In this document: in pieces, positions 8,387 through 17,602 of the stretch | How the letters are laid out: each line of letters opens with the position of its first letter | Position numbering within the stretch: the stretch's first letter is position 1 | Assembly (NCBI RefSeq): GCF_965223285.1 | Contig: NZ_OZ244997.1 | Coordinates: 6,262,001 to 6,326,000, forward strand | DNA: 64,000 nt | Source of the DNA: Leptofilum sp965223285 | Lineage (GTDB): Bacteria; Chloroflexota; Anaerolineae; Promineifilales; Promineifilaceae | Direction: 5' to 3' | Made by a program: the position numbers and the translations under genes | The notes under the pieces: generated by a model | Told to the model about the DNA's origin: nothing | Seen by the model: only the letters and a program-made list of their open reading frames with translations | Databases searched by the model: none

Positions 8387-8420
8387 CATCATTTTCCTCC
8401 CAAAATGTGGGAAAATGATG
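8387..8420. other. Perfect hairpin in the divergent intergenic region
   Basis: CATCATTTTCC (8387-8397) and GGAAAATGATG (8410-8420) form an 11-bp stem with a 12-base loop. It lies in the roughly 300 bp between the methyltransferase relic and the UPF0182 gene. There is no T-run on either side, so it is more likely an operator or mRNA structure than a terminator. Apart from one ACGGCCGT site I see nothing else in 8225-8522. Confidence 0.45.
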
Positions 8421-8522
8421 GTGAGAAATTTACCTGAAAAAGCCGCAGAAATACACCAAAATGAGTGAAAATCCTCAAAATTCTCTGAGTTCTCTGTGGC
8501 CAATTTATTTAGGACGGAAAAC

Positions 8523-11399
8523 ATGAGTCGAGATAACTGGGACATCCCAGAAGTGTTCCGGCGAGCCATGGAAGAGGCTGGCTGGGAAGGTAACCGGGGC
8601 GAAGGCGGAGAAGGTGGCGAAGGCGGCGGCGACCGTCCCCCCTTCCCCAGCCGTCCACGCCGCCCCCGCGGCAGCAACCGCAACCTGTGGATCATCGGGA
8701 TTTTGTTTGTGCTATTCATCAGCCTCAACTGGCTGGTGGGCATCTTCACCGATTGGCTATGGTTCACAGAACTTAATTACCAAAACGTTTGGCTGACGCG
8801 CTGGAGCTACCAATTTTTTAGCTTCATCGCCTTTTTTGTCATTGCGCTCATCATTTTGTGGGGCAACTGGGCCATTGCCCGCCGCCGCGCCATTAAAGAT
8901 ACGCCTCCGTACAATCCGCGCTTCTTGCAAATTGGGGCCGTCCGCTGGATTTTGCTGGGCGTGGCTCTCTTTTTGTCGTTTGGTTTTGCCAGCTCCATTG
9001 CGGTGCGCTGGGACGAATTTTTGCTGTTCCTCAATCGCGTCCCGTTTGGCACCAACGATCCCATCTTTAACCGAGACGTGAGCTTTTACCTGTTTGAGCT
9101 GCCCGTTTATGAAGCCATCCAGCAATGGCTGGTGTCGCTGCTGCTGCTCACCATTTTGGGCACGCTGGCCATCTATGCCGTCAACAACGCCATCGAAATT
9201 CAGCGGGGCAAATGGCGACCACAGGATTCGGCCGTTTTGCGGCAGCATGTGGCGTTTTTGGCAGCACTCATTTTGCTGCTGTGGGCCACCGGCAACCTGT
9301 TTGAGATTTTCAATCTGAATTATTCAGCGCGGGGGGTGGTGTTTGGTGCCAGCTATACAGACATCAATGCGTCGCTGTACGCGCTGTACGGCCAAATTGC
9401 GTTCATGGTGCTGGCGGCGCTGGTGATGTTCTTCAACATTTTTCGGCTGAGTTTACGGCCGTTGATTGTGGCCGGTGGATTGTGGCTGCTGACCACCATT
9501 TTGGTGGGCGGCGTCTATCCGGCCTTGCTGCAAAGGTACGAGGTGGAGCCAAATGAGCTGGTGCGCGAGACGCCATACATCCAGTATAATCTCGACTTCA
9601 CTCGGCTGGGCTTTAATCTGGACAAAATTCAAACCCGTGATTTTGAGCAAGTTGACCCGTTGAGCCAAGCGGACATCAACGCCAACAGCGACGTCTTGAA
9701 CAATATCCGCCTGTGGGATTACCGCCCGCTCCGGGCCACGTATACGCAGCTTCAGGCGTTACGGCCGTATTACGTCTTTGGCGAAATTGACATTGACCGA
9801 TACGTCATCGACGGGGAATTGCAGCAAGTGATGCTCGCCACCCGCGAGCTAGACAAAAGCCAGCTCCCCAGCCTTTCCTGGGTCAACACCAAGCTGGAAT
9901 TCACGCACGGCTACGGCATCGTTATGAACCCGGTAGATCGCTTCACGGCTGACGGCCAGCCCGAATTCTTCATCAAAAATCTACCGCCAGAAAGCGAAAT
10001 TGATTTGCAAGTGACTCGGCCAGAAATTTACTATGGCGAGTTTGCCAACGATGAGGTGTTTGTGGGCAGCGACCGGGACGAATTTAGCTACCCCAGCGGC
10101 AATGAAAACGTCTACTCCAGCTACGCAGGCACGGGCGGCGTGCCGCTAGATAGCTTCCTCAAGCGGCTGGCCTTTGCCTTCCGCCTGGGCGACACCAACG
10201 TGTTGCTGAGTGATGAAATCAACACCCAAACGCGCGTACAAATCCACCGCCAAATTCAAGAGCGCATTGAGATGATCACGCCCTTCCTGGCTCTGGACAG
10301 CGATCCCTACATTGTTCTAACCGATGACGGCAATTTGGTCTGGATTCAGGATGCGTTTACCTTTAGCAACCGCTTTCCTTACGCCACGCGCGACGAAACG
10401 ACAGGCATCAACTACATCCGCAACGCCGTTAAAATTACCATTGACGCCTACGACGGCACGGTGAATTACTACATTGCTGACGAACAAGACCCAATTATCC
10501 AGGCGTATAGCAACGCCTTCCCCGGCCTGTTCAAGCCGCTCAGCCAAATGCCAGAAAATCTACTTAGCCACCTGCGCTATCCCGAAGATTTGTTCACCAT
10601 TCAGGCAGAACAATATTTGCGCTACCACATGACCGACGTACGTGTCTTCTTCAACCAGGAAGACGTGTGGCAAATTCCGCAAGAGGTGTTTGAGGGCAAT
10701 CAGCAGCCAATGGAACCGTATTACGTCATTATGCCGCTGCCCGGTGAAACGGAAAGCGAATATTTGATGATTCAGCCATTTAACCCGGTTGGGAAAGACA
10801 ACATGATCGCCTGGATGGCGGTACGCAACGACCCGGAAAATTATGGCGAATTGGTGGTGTACGAGCTGCCTAAGCAGGAATTGGTCTTTGGGCCGCTCCA
10901 GGTAGAAAGCCGTATCGATCAGGAACCGTCTATCTCGCAGCAGTTTTCGCTGTGGGATCAGGGTGGCTCGAACGTTATCCGGGGCAACCTGCTGGTCATT
11001 CCGCTCAACGACAGCTTCCTGTACGTGGAGCCAATTTACCTGCGTGCCGACACCAGTGCCCTGCCAGAGCTGAAGCGGGTGATTGTGGCCACCGACACGC
11101 GCATTGCGATGGACACGTCGCTCAACGGGGCACTTTCTGCCCTGCTGCTGGAGTCGCCGGGTGAGATTGTGGTGGAAGATGGGGATGGCGATACGGCCGT
11201 TTCCAGCGAAGACGCCCCCACGGTTGAAGTTGCCCCGGTAGATGCCAACGTGGAAGAGCTGATTGCTGCTGCCAACGCCCACTTTGAAGCCGCCCAGGCA
11301 GCCCAACGCAATGGAGACTGGGGCACCTACGGCGCAGAGCTGGAAGCATTGGAAGATACGCTCAACCGCCTGGTAGAACTGACGGGCAGTACACCTTAA
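8523..11399 (+). CDS. UPF0182 family large membrane protein
   Basis: The 958-residue protein has a Gly/Arg/Pro-rich cytoplasmic N-terminus (to about residue 55), then a series of about seven hydrophobic helices up to residue about 330, starting 'LWIIGILFVLFISLNWLVG'. A very large extracytoplasmic part follows, ending in an Ala/Glu-rich helix. This architecture and sequences such as 'FNRDVSFYLFELPVYE' identify the UPF0182 family (COG1615). Its function is not established. An earlier in-frame GTG exists, but the ATG at 8523 is preceded by TTAGGACGGA, a good ribosome site, so I chose that start. Confidence 0.88.
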   Translation: MSRDNWDIPEVFRRAMEEAGWEGNRGEGGEGGEGGGDRPPFPSRPRRPRGSNRNLWIIGILFVLFISLNWLVGIFTDWLWFTELNYQNVWLTRWSYQFFSFIAFFVIALIILWGNWAIARRRAIKDTPPYNPRFLQIGAVRWILLGVALFLSFGFASSIAVRWDEFLLFLNRVPFGTNDPIFNRDVSFYLFELPVYEAIQQWLVSLLLLTILGTLAIYAVNNAIEIQRGKWRPQDSAVLRQHVAFLAALILLLWATGNLFEIFNLNYSARGVVFGASYTDINASLYALYGQIAFMVLAALVMFFNIFRLSLRPLIVAGGLWLLTTILVGGVYPALLQRYEVEPNELVRETPYIQYNLDFTRLGFNLDKIQTRDFEQVDPLSQADINANSDVLNNIRLWDYRPLRATYTQLQALRPYYVFGEIDIDRYVIDGELQQVMLATRELDKSQLPSLSWVNTKLEFTHGYGIVMNPVDRFTADGQPEFFIKNLPPESEIDLQVTRPEIYYGEFANDEVFVGSDRDEFSYPSGNENVYSSYAGTGGVPLDSFLKRLAFAFRLGDTNVLLSDEINTQTRVQIHRQIQERIEMITPFLALDSDPYIVLTDDGNLVWIQDAFTFSNRFPYATRDETTGINYIRNAVKITIDAYDGTVNYYIADEQDPIIQAYSNAFPGLFKPLSQMPENLLSHLRYPEDLFTIQAEQYLRYHMTDVRVFFNQEDVWQIPQEVFEGNQQPMEPYYVIMPLPGETESEYLMIQPFNPVGKDNMIAWMAVRNDPENYGELVVYELPKQELVFGPLQVESRIDQEPSISQQFSLWDQGGSNVIRGNLLVIPLNDSFLYVEPIYLRADTSALPELKRVIVATDTRIAMDTSLNGALSALLLESPGEIVVEDGDGDTAVSSEDAPTVEVAPVDANVEELIAAANAHFEAAQAAQRNGDWGTYGAELEALEDTLNRLVELTGSTP

Positions 11400-11469
11400 G
11401 GGCGAGGTTTGACATTGCACCCAAAAGCGGTAAGCTACCGTCTGTAACCTTTACTTTGAGGAAAATGAT

Positions 11470-12435
11470 ATGAGCAAATTAGCGGAATTACTGGCAACTC
11501 ACGATTATCTCATCGCCGATGGCGGCATGGGCACCATGCTCATGGCGGCAGGGCTAGAGCAAGGCGATCCACCCGAAATGTGGAACGTGCTCCATCCGAA
11601 CCGCATCCGCACGGTCCATCGTGGCTACATCGAAGCCGGTTCCCAGATTATCCTTACCAACTCGTTTGGCGGCACCAGCTTCCGCCTGAAGCTGCACAAT
11701 CTGCAAGACCGTGTGTTTGAGCTAAACAAAGCCGCCGCCGAACTGGCCCGCGCCGAAGCAGATGCAGCCGCCAATCCCGTGGTGGTGGGTGGCTCCATCG
11801 GCCCGACGGGTGAAATTATGGAACCTGTGGGGGCAATGGCCTACGACGACGCCGTGGCAGCCTTTGCCGATCAGGCGGCAGGCCTGGCCGTAGGGGGCGT
11901 GGATGTGCTATGGATTGAAACGATGAGCGATGTGAACGAGGTGCGTGCCGCTGTGCAAGGCTGCCGCGAAGTCATCAATCTGCCCATTGTGGCCACCATG
12001 ACGTTTGATACAAACGGCCGTACCATGATGGGCATCACCCCCGTGCAGGCATTCACCGAACTGAGCGGGATGAACCTCGCCGCGCTCGGCGGCAACTGCG
12101 GCAACGGGCCAGAAGAGATCGAAGGCGTGATTCAGGCAATGTATGCTACCAACCAGGAATATCCCTTCGTCGCCAAATCCAACGCTGGCATCCCGGAATT
12201 TGTGAATGGCCACCTGCGCTACAACGGCACGCCGGAGGTGATGGCCGACTACGCGGTGAAGGTGCGCAACTACGGGGCGCGCATCATCGGTGCCTGCTGT
12301 GGCAGCACCCCAACCCACGTTGCCGCCATGAAAGCCGCTCTGGAAAGTACCCCGATTGAACGCCAACTGGTAGAAACGGCCGTTGCCGCCTCGGCCACAC
12401 GCGCCCCACGCCGCCGCAGCCGCCGCAGAGGGTAA
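11470..12435 (+). CDS. Homocysteine S-methyltransferase family protein (betaine-homocysteine methyltransferase-like)
   Basis: The 321-residue barrel begins with 'IADGGMGTMLMAAGL' and contains the zinc ligands of the family: a Cys in 'GGNCGNGPEE' and the pair in 'IIGACCGSTPTHVAAMK'. These bind zinc and activate the homocysteine thiol for methylation. The methyl donor cannot be told from the sequence; betaine, S-methylmethionine or a corrinoid protein are all possible. The basic C-terminal tail 'APRRRSRRRG' is an addition. GAGGAAA precedes the ATG as a ribosome site. It is followed after about 10 bases by a DUF1638 gene, a family found near corrinoid methyltransferase genes, which supports one-carbon metabolism. 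Confidence 0.8.
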   Translation: MSKLAELLATHDYLIADGGMGTMLMAAGLEQGDPPEMWNVLHPNRIRTVHRGYIEAGSQIILTNSFGGTSFRLKLHNLQDRVFELNKAAAELARAEADAAANPVVVGGSIGPTGEIMEPVGAMAYDDAVAAFADQAAGLAVGGVDVLWIETMSDVNEVRAAVQGCREVINLPIVATMTFDTNGRTMMGITPVQAFTELSGMNLAALGGNCGNGPEEIEGVIQAMYATNQEYPFVAKSNAGIPEFVNGHLRYNGTPEVMADYAVKVRNYGARIIGACCGSTPTHVAAMKAALESTPIERQLVETAVAASATRAPRRRSRRRG

Positions 12436-12447
12436 CGATTGGGAGCC

Positions 12448-13050
12448 ATGCCCAAGAAAACCGCCATCATCTTCTGCGGCGCACTCGCCCGTGAAATTTT
12501 AGACATCGTGCAAAAACATGGCTGGGATGCTGAGGTATTCGGCATTTCGGCTCTGGATCATATGTATCCAGAGCGCATTGCCCCGGATGTAGAAAAACGG
12601 TATCTGGACATCCGTGACCGATTTGACCGAGTGTTGATTGGCTTTGGCGACTGCGGCTCCCGCGGCGCAGTCGATCAACTGGCCGCTAAATACAATTTAG
12701 AGCGTATCGACGGCCCGCACTGCTACGAAATGTATGGCGGCACCACCTTTCAGGAGCTGATGGACGAAGAACCGGGTACCTTCTTCCTGACCGATTTTTT
12801 GGTGCGTGGCTTTAAGGGCACCATTTTGAAGGGGCTGGGGCTGGATCGCTTCCCTGACTTAAAAGAAGATTATTTTCGCAACTACAAACGCATCGTTTAC
12901 CTGGCGCAAAACCCAGACCCAGAACTCATTGCCCAAGCGCAAAAAGCAGCGGATTTTCTGGAACTTCCTCTGGAAGTCCGCACCACAGGCTACGGCCTGC
13001 TAGAAGAGCGGCTCGTGGCCATGATGAACCGAGGGTCAGCCGCAGATTAG
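12448..13050 (+). CDS. DUF1638 domain protein
   Basis: The 200-residue soluble protein begins 'KKTAIIFCGALAREIL' and has conserved-looking motifs 'LIGFGDCGSRGAVDQLA' and 'GPHCYEMYGG'. These match DUF1638, a family with no proven reaction that often accompanies methylamine/betaine methyltransferases and their activators. The Cys residues in the three motifs could bind a metal or cofactor. It is transcribed together with the homocysteine methyltransferase gene. The start is ambiguous between ATG 12448 and an in-frame TTG at 12439; a GGGAG lies only two bases before the ATG. Confidence 0.72.
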   Translation: MPKKTAIIFCGALAREILDIVQKHGWDAEVFGISALDHMYPERIAPDVEKRYLDIRDRFDRVLIGFGDCGSRGAVDQLAAKYNLERIDGPHCYEMYGGTTFQELMDEEPGTFFLTDFLVRGFKGTILKGLGLDRFPDLKEDYFRNYKRIVYLAQNPDPELIAQAQKAADFLELPLEVRTTGYGLLEERLVAMMNRGSAAD

Positions 13051-13100
13051 CGCAGATTATTCCCTCTTCCCTTTGTGGTTATTCTATTTCTGAAGATACG

Positions 13101-15338
13101 CTACTCTAGGCAGTGGCTACCTTTGCAGGGGGACGAAATGCCGGGGAAGTAGACAATACGCAGGATGTCGCCAGCGGAAATTTCGGCAACTTCTTCGTAC
13201 AGTGCGATTGAGTCGTTGGTTTGTGCGTCTAAGAAGGCCACGCGGATAAAATGGCGACCTGGCTCTACATCTTGCTCTGAGATGAAAGCCACCACTTCCT
13301 CACTAAAAAAATCTTCGGGGGCATAGGTTTGTTCAGCCAATAGTTCGCCATCCAGCTCAAACCGCAGGGTTAACGGCCGTTCCGGTGCCAGCAGTACTGC
13401 ACTGTTATAGGCCTCAATTGGGTCTTCCACCATAATGCGCACAACGGCCGTATCCACTGCCTTGCGGGACGTGAACGGCAAATCGGTGAGGAAGACCTGC
13501 GCCAGCAGCACAACCACCATCATCACAAACAGGATGGCCAAACTGCGGCCAGAAACATTGGGGAACATCCGCCGGGCCGACATGAAGTCTGGCGTACCGC
13601 CTGGTGTTTCCGCCGCAGGCAGCGGCCTTTGCAGTGCCGACGTAAAGTCATCGGGCGACACCCAATCGGCAAAGATAGGGGCGTTGGCGTGGTCGCGCTT
13701 TAAACGCGGCACGCGCTGCCGAATCAGCCGCTTCTCGATCCACACATTGCCCTCTCGGTTGCGGCAATCATCGGGAGGACAGCCAATAATCTGGATATCA
13801 TCGGCCCCAGCTTCCAACGCTTGCAGCATCATGTTGGGCAGCAGCGTGCCTACGCAAGGCAGGGGGATGACTTCTACAGCCGTTTCCCCCACCATTAACT
13901 GATTTTCAGCCAGGAACGGCCGTGCGCTCTGGGCCGCATGACGGTCACAGGTAAACACGAGCCGGATCGGCTGCTGAGGGGCCCTAGCCTGAGCTAAACG
14001 TAAGCGCTGCGAGACAACCTGCCACGGCAATTCTGGCGGCGACTCGCCCAAAGAAATAGCGAACCAATCACAAGACCCGACGCAAATACCACAAGAAACG
14101 CACATTTGGGGATCGGCCACGGCGATATATTTGTGAGGCAAGCCATCGTCTCGCTCCACCATTTTGATGGCGTCATAAGGACAGTCTAGCGCGCAAATGG
14201 TGCAGCCCGTGCAGCGTTCATCCACAATATTGACAACAGGCAAACCGACTGTTCTTGCGCCCTCTGCTTCAGCCTCAGACCGATCGCGGGTAATCCAGGG
14301 AAGGGCGACGGCAACGGCCGTAATCAACAACAAACCAGCCCACAGCCAAGGAGCCACGCCACCCCCTTCGGTGGGTAAGTAAAAGAGAAAGAGCGGGTCA
14401 AGCGTGATATTTTCTGGCAATCGGGCGGCATCGGCAGCGGGCAAATTACGCAGTGGAAAAATAATGGCAACCAAAATGAGTACCGCCATCGTGCCAATGA
14501 CCAAATACATATCGGGCAACCATTTGGCCCGGCTTAGGCGGCGGATGTGCAAGTAAAAGAAGTAAGCCACCACCAGAAAAAGAGCAACATGAATGGCCAG
14601 CAGTATGAGCATGACGGGCCAGCTTTCGCCACTTCGTTCGGCGCGAGTGACCCAAAGAATAAAATTGTCTGCCCAGGGGGTGAAGGTGCGCAAAAAGCGC
14701 ACAAAGCCATCGTTGATAAGCTGGGCGCGAGTGTCCACAACGAGCCAGTAGCCAGTCACCCCGGCCAGCCAAATGATGATGGTGAGGACGACACCGGTCA
14801 CCCACGCCAGCCACCGCTGCCCGCGAAAACGCTCCATGAACAAGGTGCGGTACGCGTGCAGCAACGTTGTGACTACCAGCGCGCCAGAGGCATAGCGATG
14901 CACGGCGCGCATGGTGCGAGCGATGAACTGGTCATTCATGCGCACCACCGCCAGGTAGGATTCCTCGAAGCCGTATTTGTAAAAAAGGAAGATATAGAAG
15001 CCAGTGATGCCCACCACCAGCGTGAGAAAAACGGCAATGGTGCCGGTGTGGTAAAAGGGGTTCAGTTGTGGAGTGCCAGTGAGTTTGTTAAACGGCCGTT
15101 CCAGCCACAGCGTCAATCGTTCCAGCCAAACAGCCCAGGGGGCGGGCTTACGCTGCCAACTTGTGAGTAAATTGCCGGATTGGGTTTCGTCAGAAACGGC
15201 CGTCCACGTCACATCATGTTCATGATCGTCATCTGCTTCGACAAGATTTCGCGAATCCACTGGCGTTGTTTGATTATCTTCACCCGAAACAGCATCCGGC
15301 AGCAGCTCCGGTTCTTTTTTTCTTCTAAATCGTGACAT
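13101..15338 (-). CDS. Cytochrome b / 2[4Fe-4S] ferredoxin / MvhD-like fusion protein
   Basis: This 745-residue protein joins three redox modules. Residues about 70-370 are a cytochrome b with two His-13-His pairs ('VHRYASGALVVTTLLH' and 'HVALFLVVAYFFYLH'), enough for two hemes b. Residues about 400-460 hold two ferredoxin motifs ('CTGCTICALDCP' and 'CVSCGICVGSC'). Residues about 480-590 resemble the MvhD/FlpD 'hydrogenase iron-sulfur subunit' with Cys in 'FTCDRHA', 'LPCVGTL' and 'GCPPDDCRN'. A C-terminal transmembrane anchor leads to a periplasmic domain ending 'CKGSHCLE'. It probably moves electrons between a cytoplasmic carrier and the quinone pool or periplasmic cytochrome c. It lies just beyond the oxidase operon and its terminator. 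Confidence 0.82.
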   Translation of the reverse strand: MSRFRRKKEPELLPDAVSGEDNQTTPVDSRNLVEADDDHEHDVTWTAVSDETQSGNLLTSWQRKPAPWAVWLERLTLWLERPFNKLTGTPQLNPFYHTGTIAVFLTLVVGITGFYIFLFYKYGFEESYLAVVRMNDQFIARTMRAVHRYASGALVVTTLLHAYRTLFMERFRGQRWLAWVTGVVLTIIIWLAGVTGYWLVVDTRAQLINDGFVRFLRTFTPWADNFILWVTRAERSGESWPVMLILLAIHVALFLVVAYFFYLHIRRLSRAKWLPDMYLVIGTMAVLILVAIIFPLRNLPAADAARLPENITLDPLFLFYLPTEGGGVAPWLWAGLLLITAVAVALPWITRDRSEAEAEGARTVGLPVVNIVDERCTGCTICALDCPYDAIKMVERDDGLPHKYIAVADPQMCVSCGICVGSCDWFAISLGESPPELPWQVVSQRLRLAQARAPQQPIRLVFTCDRHAAQSARPFLAENQLMVGETAVEVIPLPCVGTLLPNMMLQALEAGADDIQIIGCPPDDCRNREGNVWIEKRLIRQRVPRLKRDHANAPIFADWVSPDDFTSALQRPLPAAETPGGTPDFMSARRMFPNVSGRSLAILFVMMVVVLLAQVFLTDLPFTSRKAVDTAVVRIMVEDPIEAYNSAVLLAPERPLTLRFELDGELLAEQTYAPEDFFSEEVVAFISEQDVEPGRHFIRVAFLDAQTNDSIALYEEVAEISAGDILRIVYFPGISSPCKGSHCLE

Positions 15339-15405
15339 GGACTATGCGGCAATGGCCAAATGAGGCGCAAGTGCTCCGTAGACGCTTTCCCCCAGTTGGG
15401 TAAAC

Positions 15406-15448
15406 AAAAAAGTGGTGGCTATCCAGAGCTTGCCAGATAACCACCACT
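15406..15448 (-). terminator. Intrinsic terminator after the cytochrome c gene
   Basis: On the minus strand AGTGGTGGTTATC pairs with GATAGCCACCACT (one G-U) across a 12-base loop and is followed directly by six T residues. It sits 17 bases past the cytochrome c stop, so it closes the oxidase transcript and leaves the cytochrome b fusion gene to its own promoter. Confidence 0.85.
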
Positions 15449-15464
15449 CGTCAAAACAGAATGG

Positions 15465-15893
15465 TTACTTCAGGGTGAGCATGAAAGCGACCAAATCGTT
15501 GATTTGCATATTGGTCAGCTCTTCACCGTAAGTCTGGTGCATTAAATCTGCCGCGAATCCTTCTGCAAGATGCGCATTAGGCTCCACAATCGATTGCCGC
15601 AGGTACTCTTCAGCAGACAGCCCTTCAATGGCCGTTTCTGCACGAGCACCAACGTCAGATTGCGAAGGGCCAACCAACACCACGCCCGGCTCCAGCGAAT
15701 GGCAAGTAATGCAGCCAGGGGCGCTGGCCGCACCAATGATCGACTCATTAAAGAGACGTTCACCGTTGGCAACATCTCCAACAGCACTGGAGTCGCCACC
15801 ATTATCAGCTGGTTCCTCTTCGCCGCCACCACAGGCAGTCAGACCAAAAGCAAACAGCAAAGCCAATAAAATCGTTAATGTTAATTTTCGCAT
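15465..15893 (-). CDS. Lipoprotein c-type cytochrome
   Basis: The 142-residue protein begins with a lipoprotein signal ending at 'LFAFGLTAC', so the Cys is predicted to be lipidated and the protein anchored outside the membrane. A Gly/Glu/Asp-rich linker follows, then a single heme motif 'CITCH' and a C-terminal region with 'MHQTYGEELTNMQINDLV' that offers the distal Met ligand. It probably donates electrons to the CuA site of the adjacent oxidase. A GTG at 15908 would add five residues, but GGAGG lies eight bases before the ATG at 15893, and only that start gives a proper signal peptide. Confidence 0.88.
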   Translation of the reverse strand: MRKLTLTILLALLFAFGLTACGGGEEEPADNGGDSSAVGDVANGERLFNESIIGAASAPGCITCHSLEPGVVLVGPSQSDVGARAETAIEGLSAEEYLRQSIVEPNAHLAEGFAADLMHQTYGEELTNMQINDLVAFMLTLK

Positions 15894-15952
15894 ATATGCG
15901 ACCTCCACTTTAAGTTAAAATTTGATACCTACTATCTTACCAGATTCCAACC

Positions 15953-17596
15953 CTAACCACCCCATAAATTACTAAAACCAGGCGAAGTCATGTTCAGATT
16001 TGAGATTAGATATGCCAATAGGGGGCCATAAGAAACAACAATGAGAACCAGCGTCGCCACAACCCATGGCCGCCAAGTATCCAACCAAGCAGGTGTTGGG
16101 TGCGCTTCCATCGGTTCAGACACTGGCATCTCAATAGCTGCTGTCAACGTTTTCTTAGAGCGCACGGTACCGATCATGTTAATGTAGAACAACAAGCCAC
16201 TTACGCCCAGGATGATACCGCCCAAGGCCGCCTCAATTAGCAACGGTTGCCAATCAGATGAGGCATAAGGTGCAACACCCAACATGGTACGGCGCGGCGC
16301 ACCGAAGTTTAGCCCCAAGATATGCAGCCCATTGGACATCAGCAACATACCCACAAACCAGGTCCAGGCCTGCCAAAGTGCCATTTTGTTACTAAACAGC
16401 GGTTTGTTGGCCAATTTCGGCACCAGCCAGTAAGCAATGCCAAAGAACGTCAGCGTCACGCCAGAGCCTACCGTTAGATGGAAGTGACCAGGAATCCAGA
16501 TTGTATTGTGAATTACCAGATTGAGATTATAAGAAGCGTTGGTTAAACCACCAATACCACCAAAGGCAAACAAGATCATGGCCAGGTTCTGTGCCGTAAA
16601 GGATGGGTTATCCCACGGCAAAGTGCGAATCCAACCCAACAGCCCGGTGCCCCCACGGGCACGCCCGCCAATTTCCAGTGAGGCAATCACATTGAAGGCC
16701 GTCAACAAACTGGGGATGAACAGGGAGTAGGTAAGAACAGCGTGAACAACCTTCCAACCCTGGGGTACGCCGGGGTCTACATATTGGTGATGTACACCAA
16801 CCGGAATAGACAACAACAAGAAAAGCCAGAATACTAATCGTGCCAATTGTTCGCTAAATAACTTGCCACCAATCTGCTTGGGCACCATGCCATACCAGGA
16901 AACATAAGCTGGTAATAACCAGAAGTAAACAATGGGATGGCCTGTAAACCAGAAGAAAGTCCGTGCCAATTGCGGATCGACACCATCTACCCAACCCAAA
17001 GACCAAGGAATAATGAGCCAAAGCATCTCAACGGCAATACCTAACGTCGCAATTTGCCACATTGCCATGGTAATGTTTGACGCAAGGGCGATGAAAGGTG
17101 TTGTTTCACCTGGATTTTCTTTGCGCCAGGCACGTAACGTAAGGAACATGCCCCAGCCACCAACCCAGGACCCAATCACAACCAGCGTCAGCCCAATGTA
17201 GTAATAAGGGGACGCCTGAAGGGGTGGATAAAATGTGAACAGTACGGTTGCTGCATTTATTAAAACGGGGATGGCTGCCATGACTAAGCCAATAACCATA
17301 ATGTAGAAGCTGGCCCAGTTGAGTTTGGGGTGGGTTAATTCACGTTTTAGGCTGTGTACGGTAGTAAAGGTGAGAAAACCCACGATGAAGAATGTGGTCC
17401 ACACCAACGCATTAAGAACACCATGGATGGTCAACCCTTGGTAATAGCTATTTAGCCCGATATTTTGAAGACCAGGGTAAAGGTTGATCCCGACATGTTC
17501 AAGTTTTTGAAAAGGGCCTATTGACCCTCCGATGAAAAGGGCTGCCATACCAACGCCAAGGTACCAGCCCGTCAATTTTTTAACGCTTGCATACAT
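15953..17596 (-). CDS. Cytochrome c oxidase subunit I, ba3 (B) type
   Basis: The 547-residue protein has about 13-14 hydrophobic helices. The heme-copper ligands are visible: 'GLTIHGVLNAL' (low-spin heme His), 'TGHPIVYFWLLPAY' (CuB His with the cross-linking Tyr), 'VGVHHQYVDPG' (two CuB His) and 'IPGHFHLTVG' (heme ligands). The extra C-terminal helix and the helix VI sequence are of the B family, as in Thermus ba3 oxidase. It reduces O2 to water and pumps protons. It follows the farnesyltransferase gene after a 6-base gap in the operon. No ACGGCCGT octamer occurs in it. Confidence 0.9.
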   Translation of the reverse strand: MYASVKKLTGWYLGVGMAALFIGGSIGPFQKLEHVGINLYPGLQNIGLNSYYQGLTIHGVLNALVWTTFFIVGFLTFTTVHSLKRELTHPKLNWASFYIMVIGLVMAAIPVLINAATVLFTFYPPLQASPYYYIGLTLVVIGSWVGGWGMFLTLRAWRKENPGETTPFIALASNITMAMWQIATLGIAVEMLWLIIPWSLGWVDGVDPQLARTFFWFTGHPIVYFWLLPAYVSWYGMVPKQIGGKLFSEQLARLVFWLFLLLSIPVGVHHQYVDPGVPQGWKVVHAVLTYSLFIPSLLTAFNVIASLEIGGRARGGTGLLGWIRTLPWDNPSFTAQNLAMILFAFGGIGGLTNASYNLNLVIHNTIWIPGHFHLTVGSGVTLTFFGIAYWLVPKLANKPLFSNKMALWQAWTWFVGMLLMSNGLHILGLNFGAPRRTMLGVAPYASSDWQPLLIEAALGGIILGVSGLLFYINMIGTVRSKKTLTAAIEMPVSEPMEAHPTPAWLDTWRPWVVATLVLIVVSYGPLLAYLISNLNMTSPGFSNLWGG

Positions 17597-17602
17597 AAAT
17601 TA

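Noticed and set aside
13435..13902. A 155-codon plus-strand frame over the cytochrome b fusion gene
   Set aside because: It is antisense to well-defined MvhD-like coding sequence and is Ser/Thr/Arg-rich without motifs.
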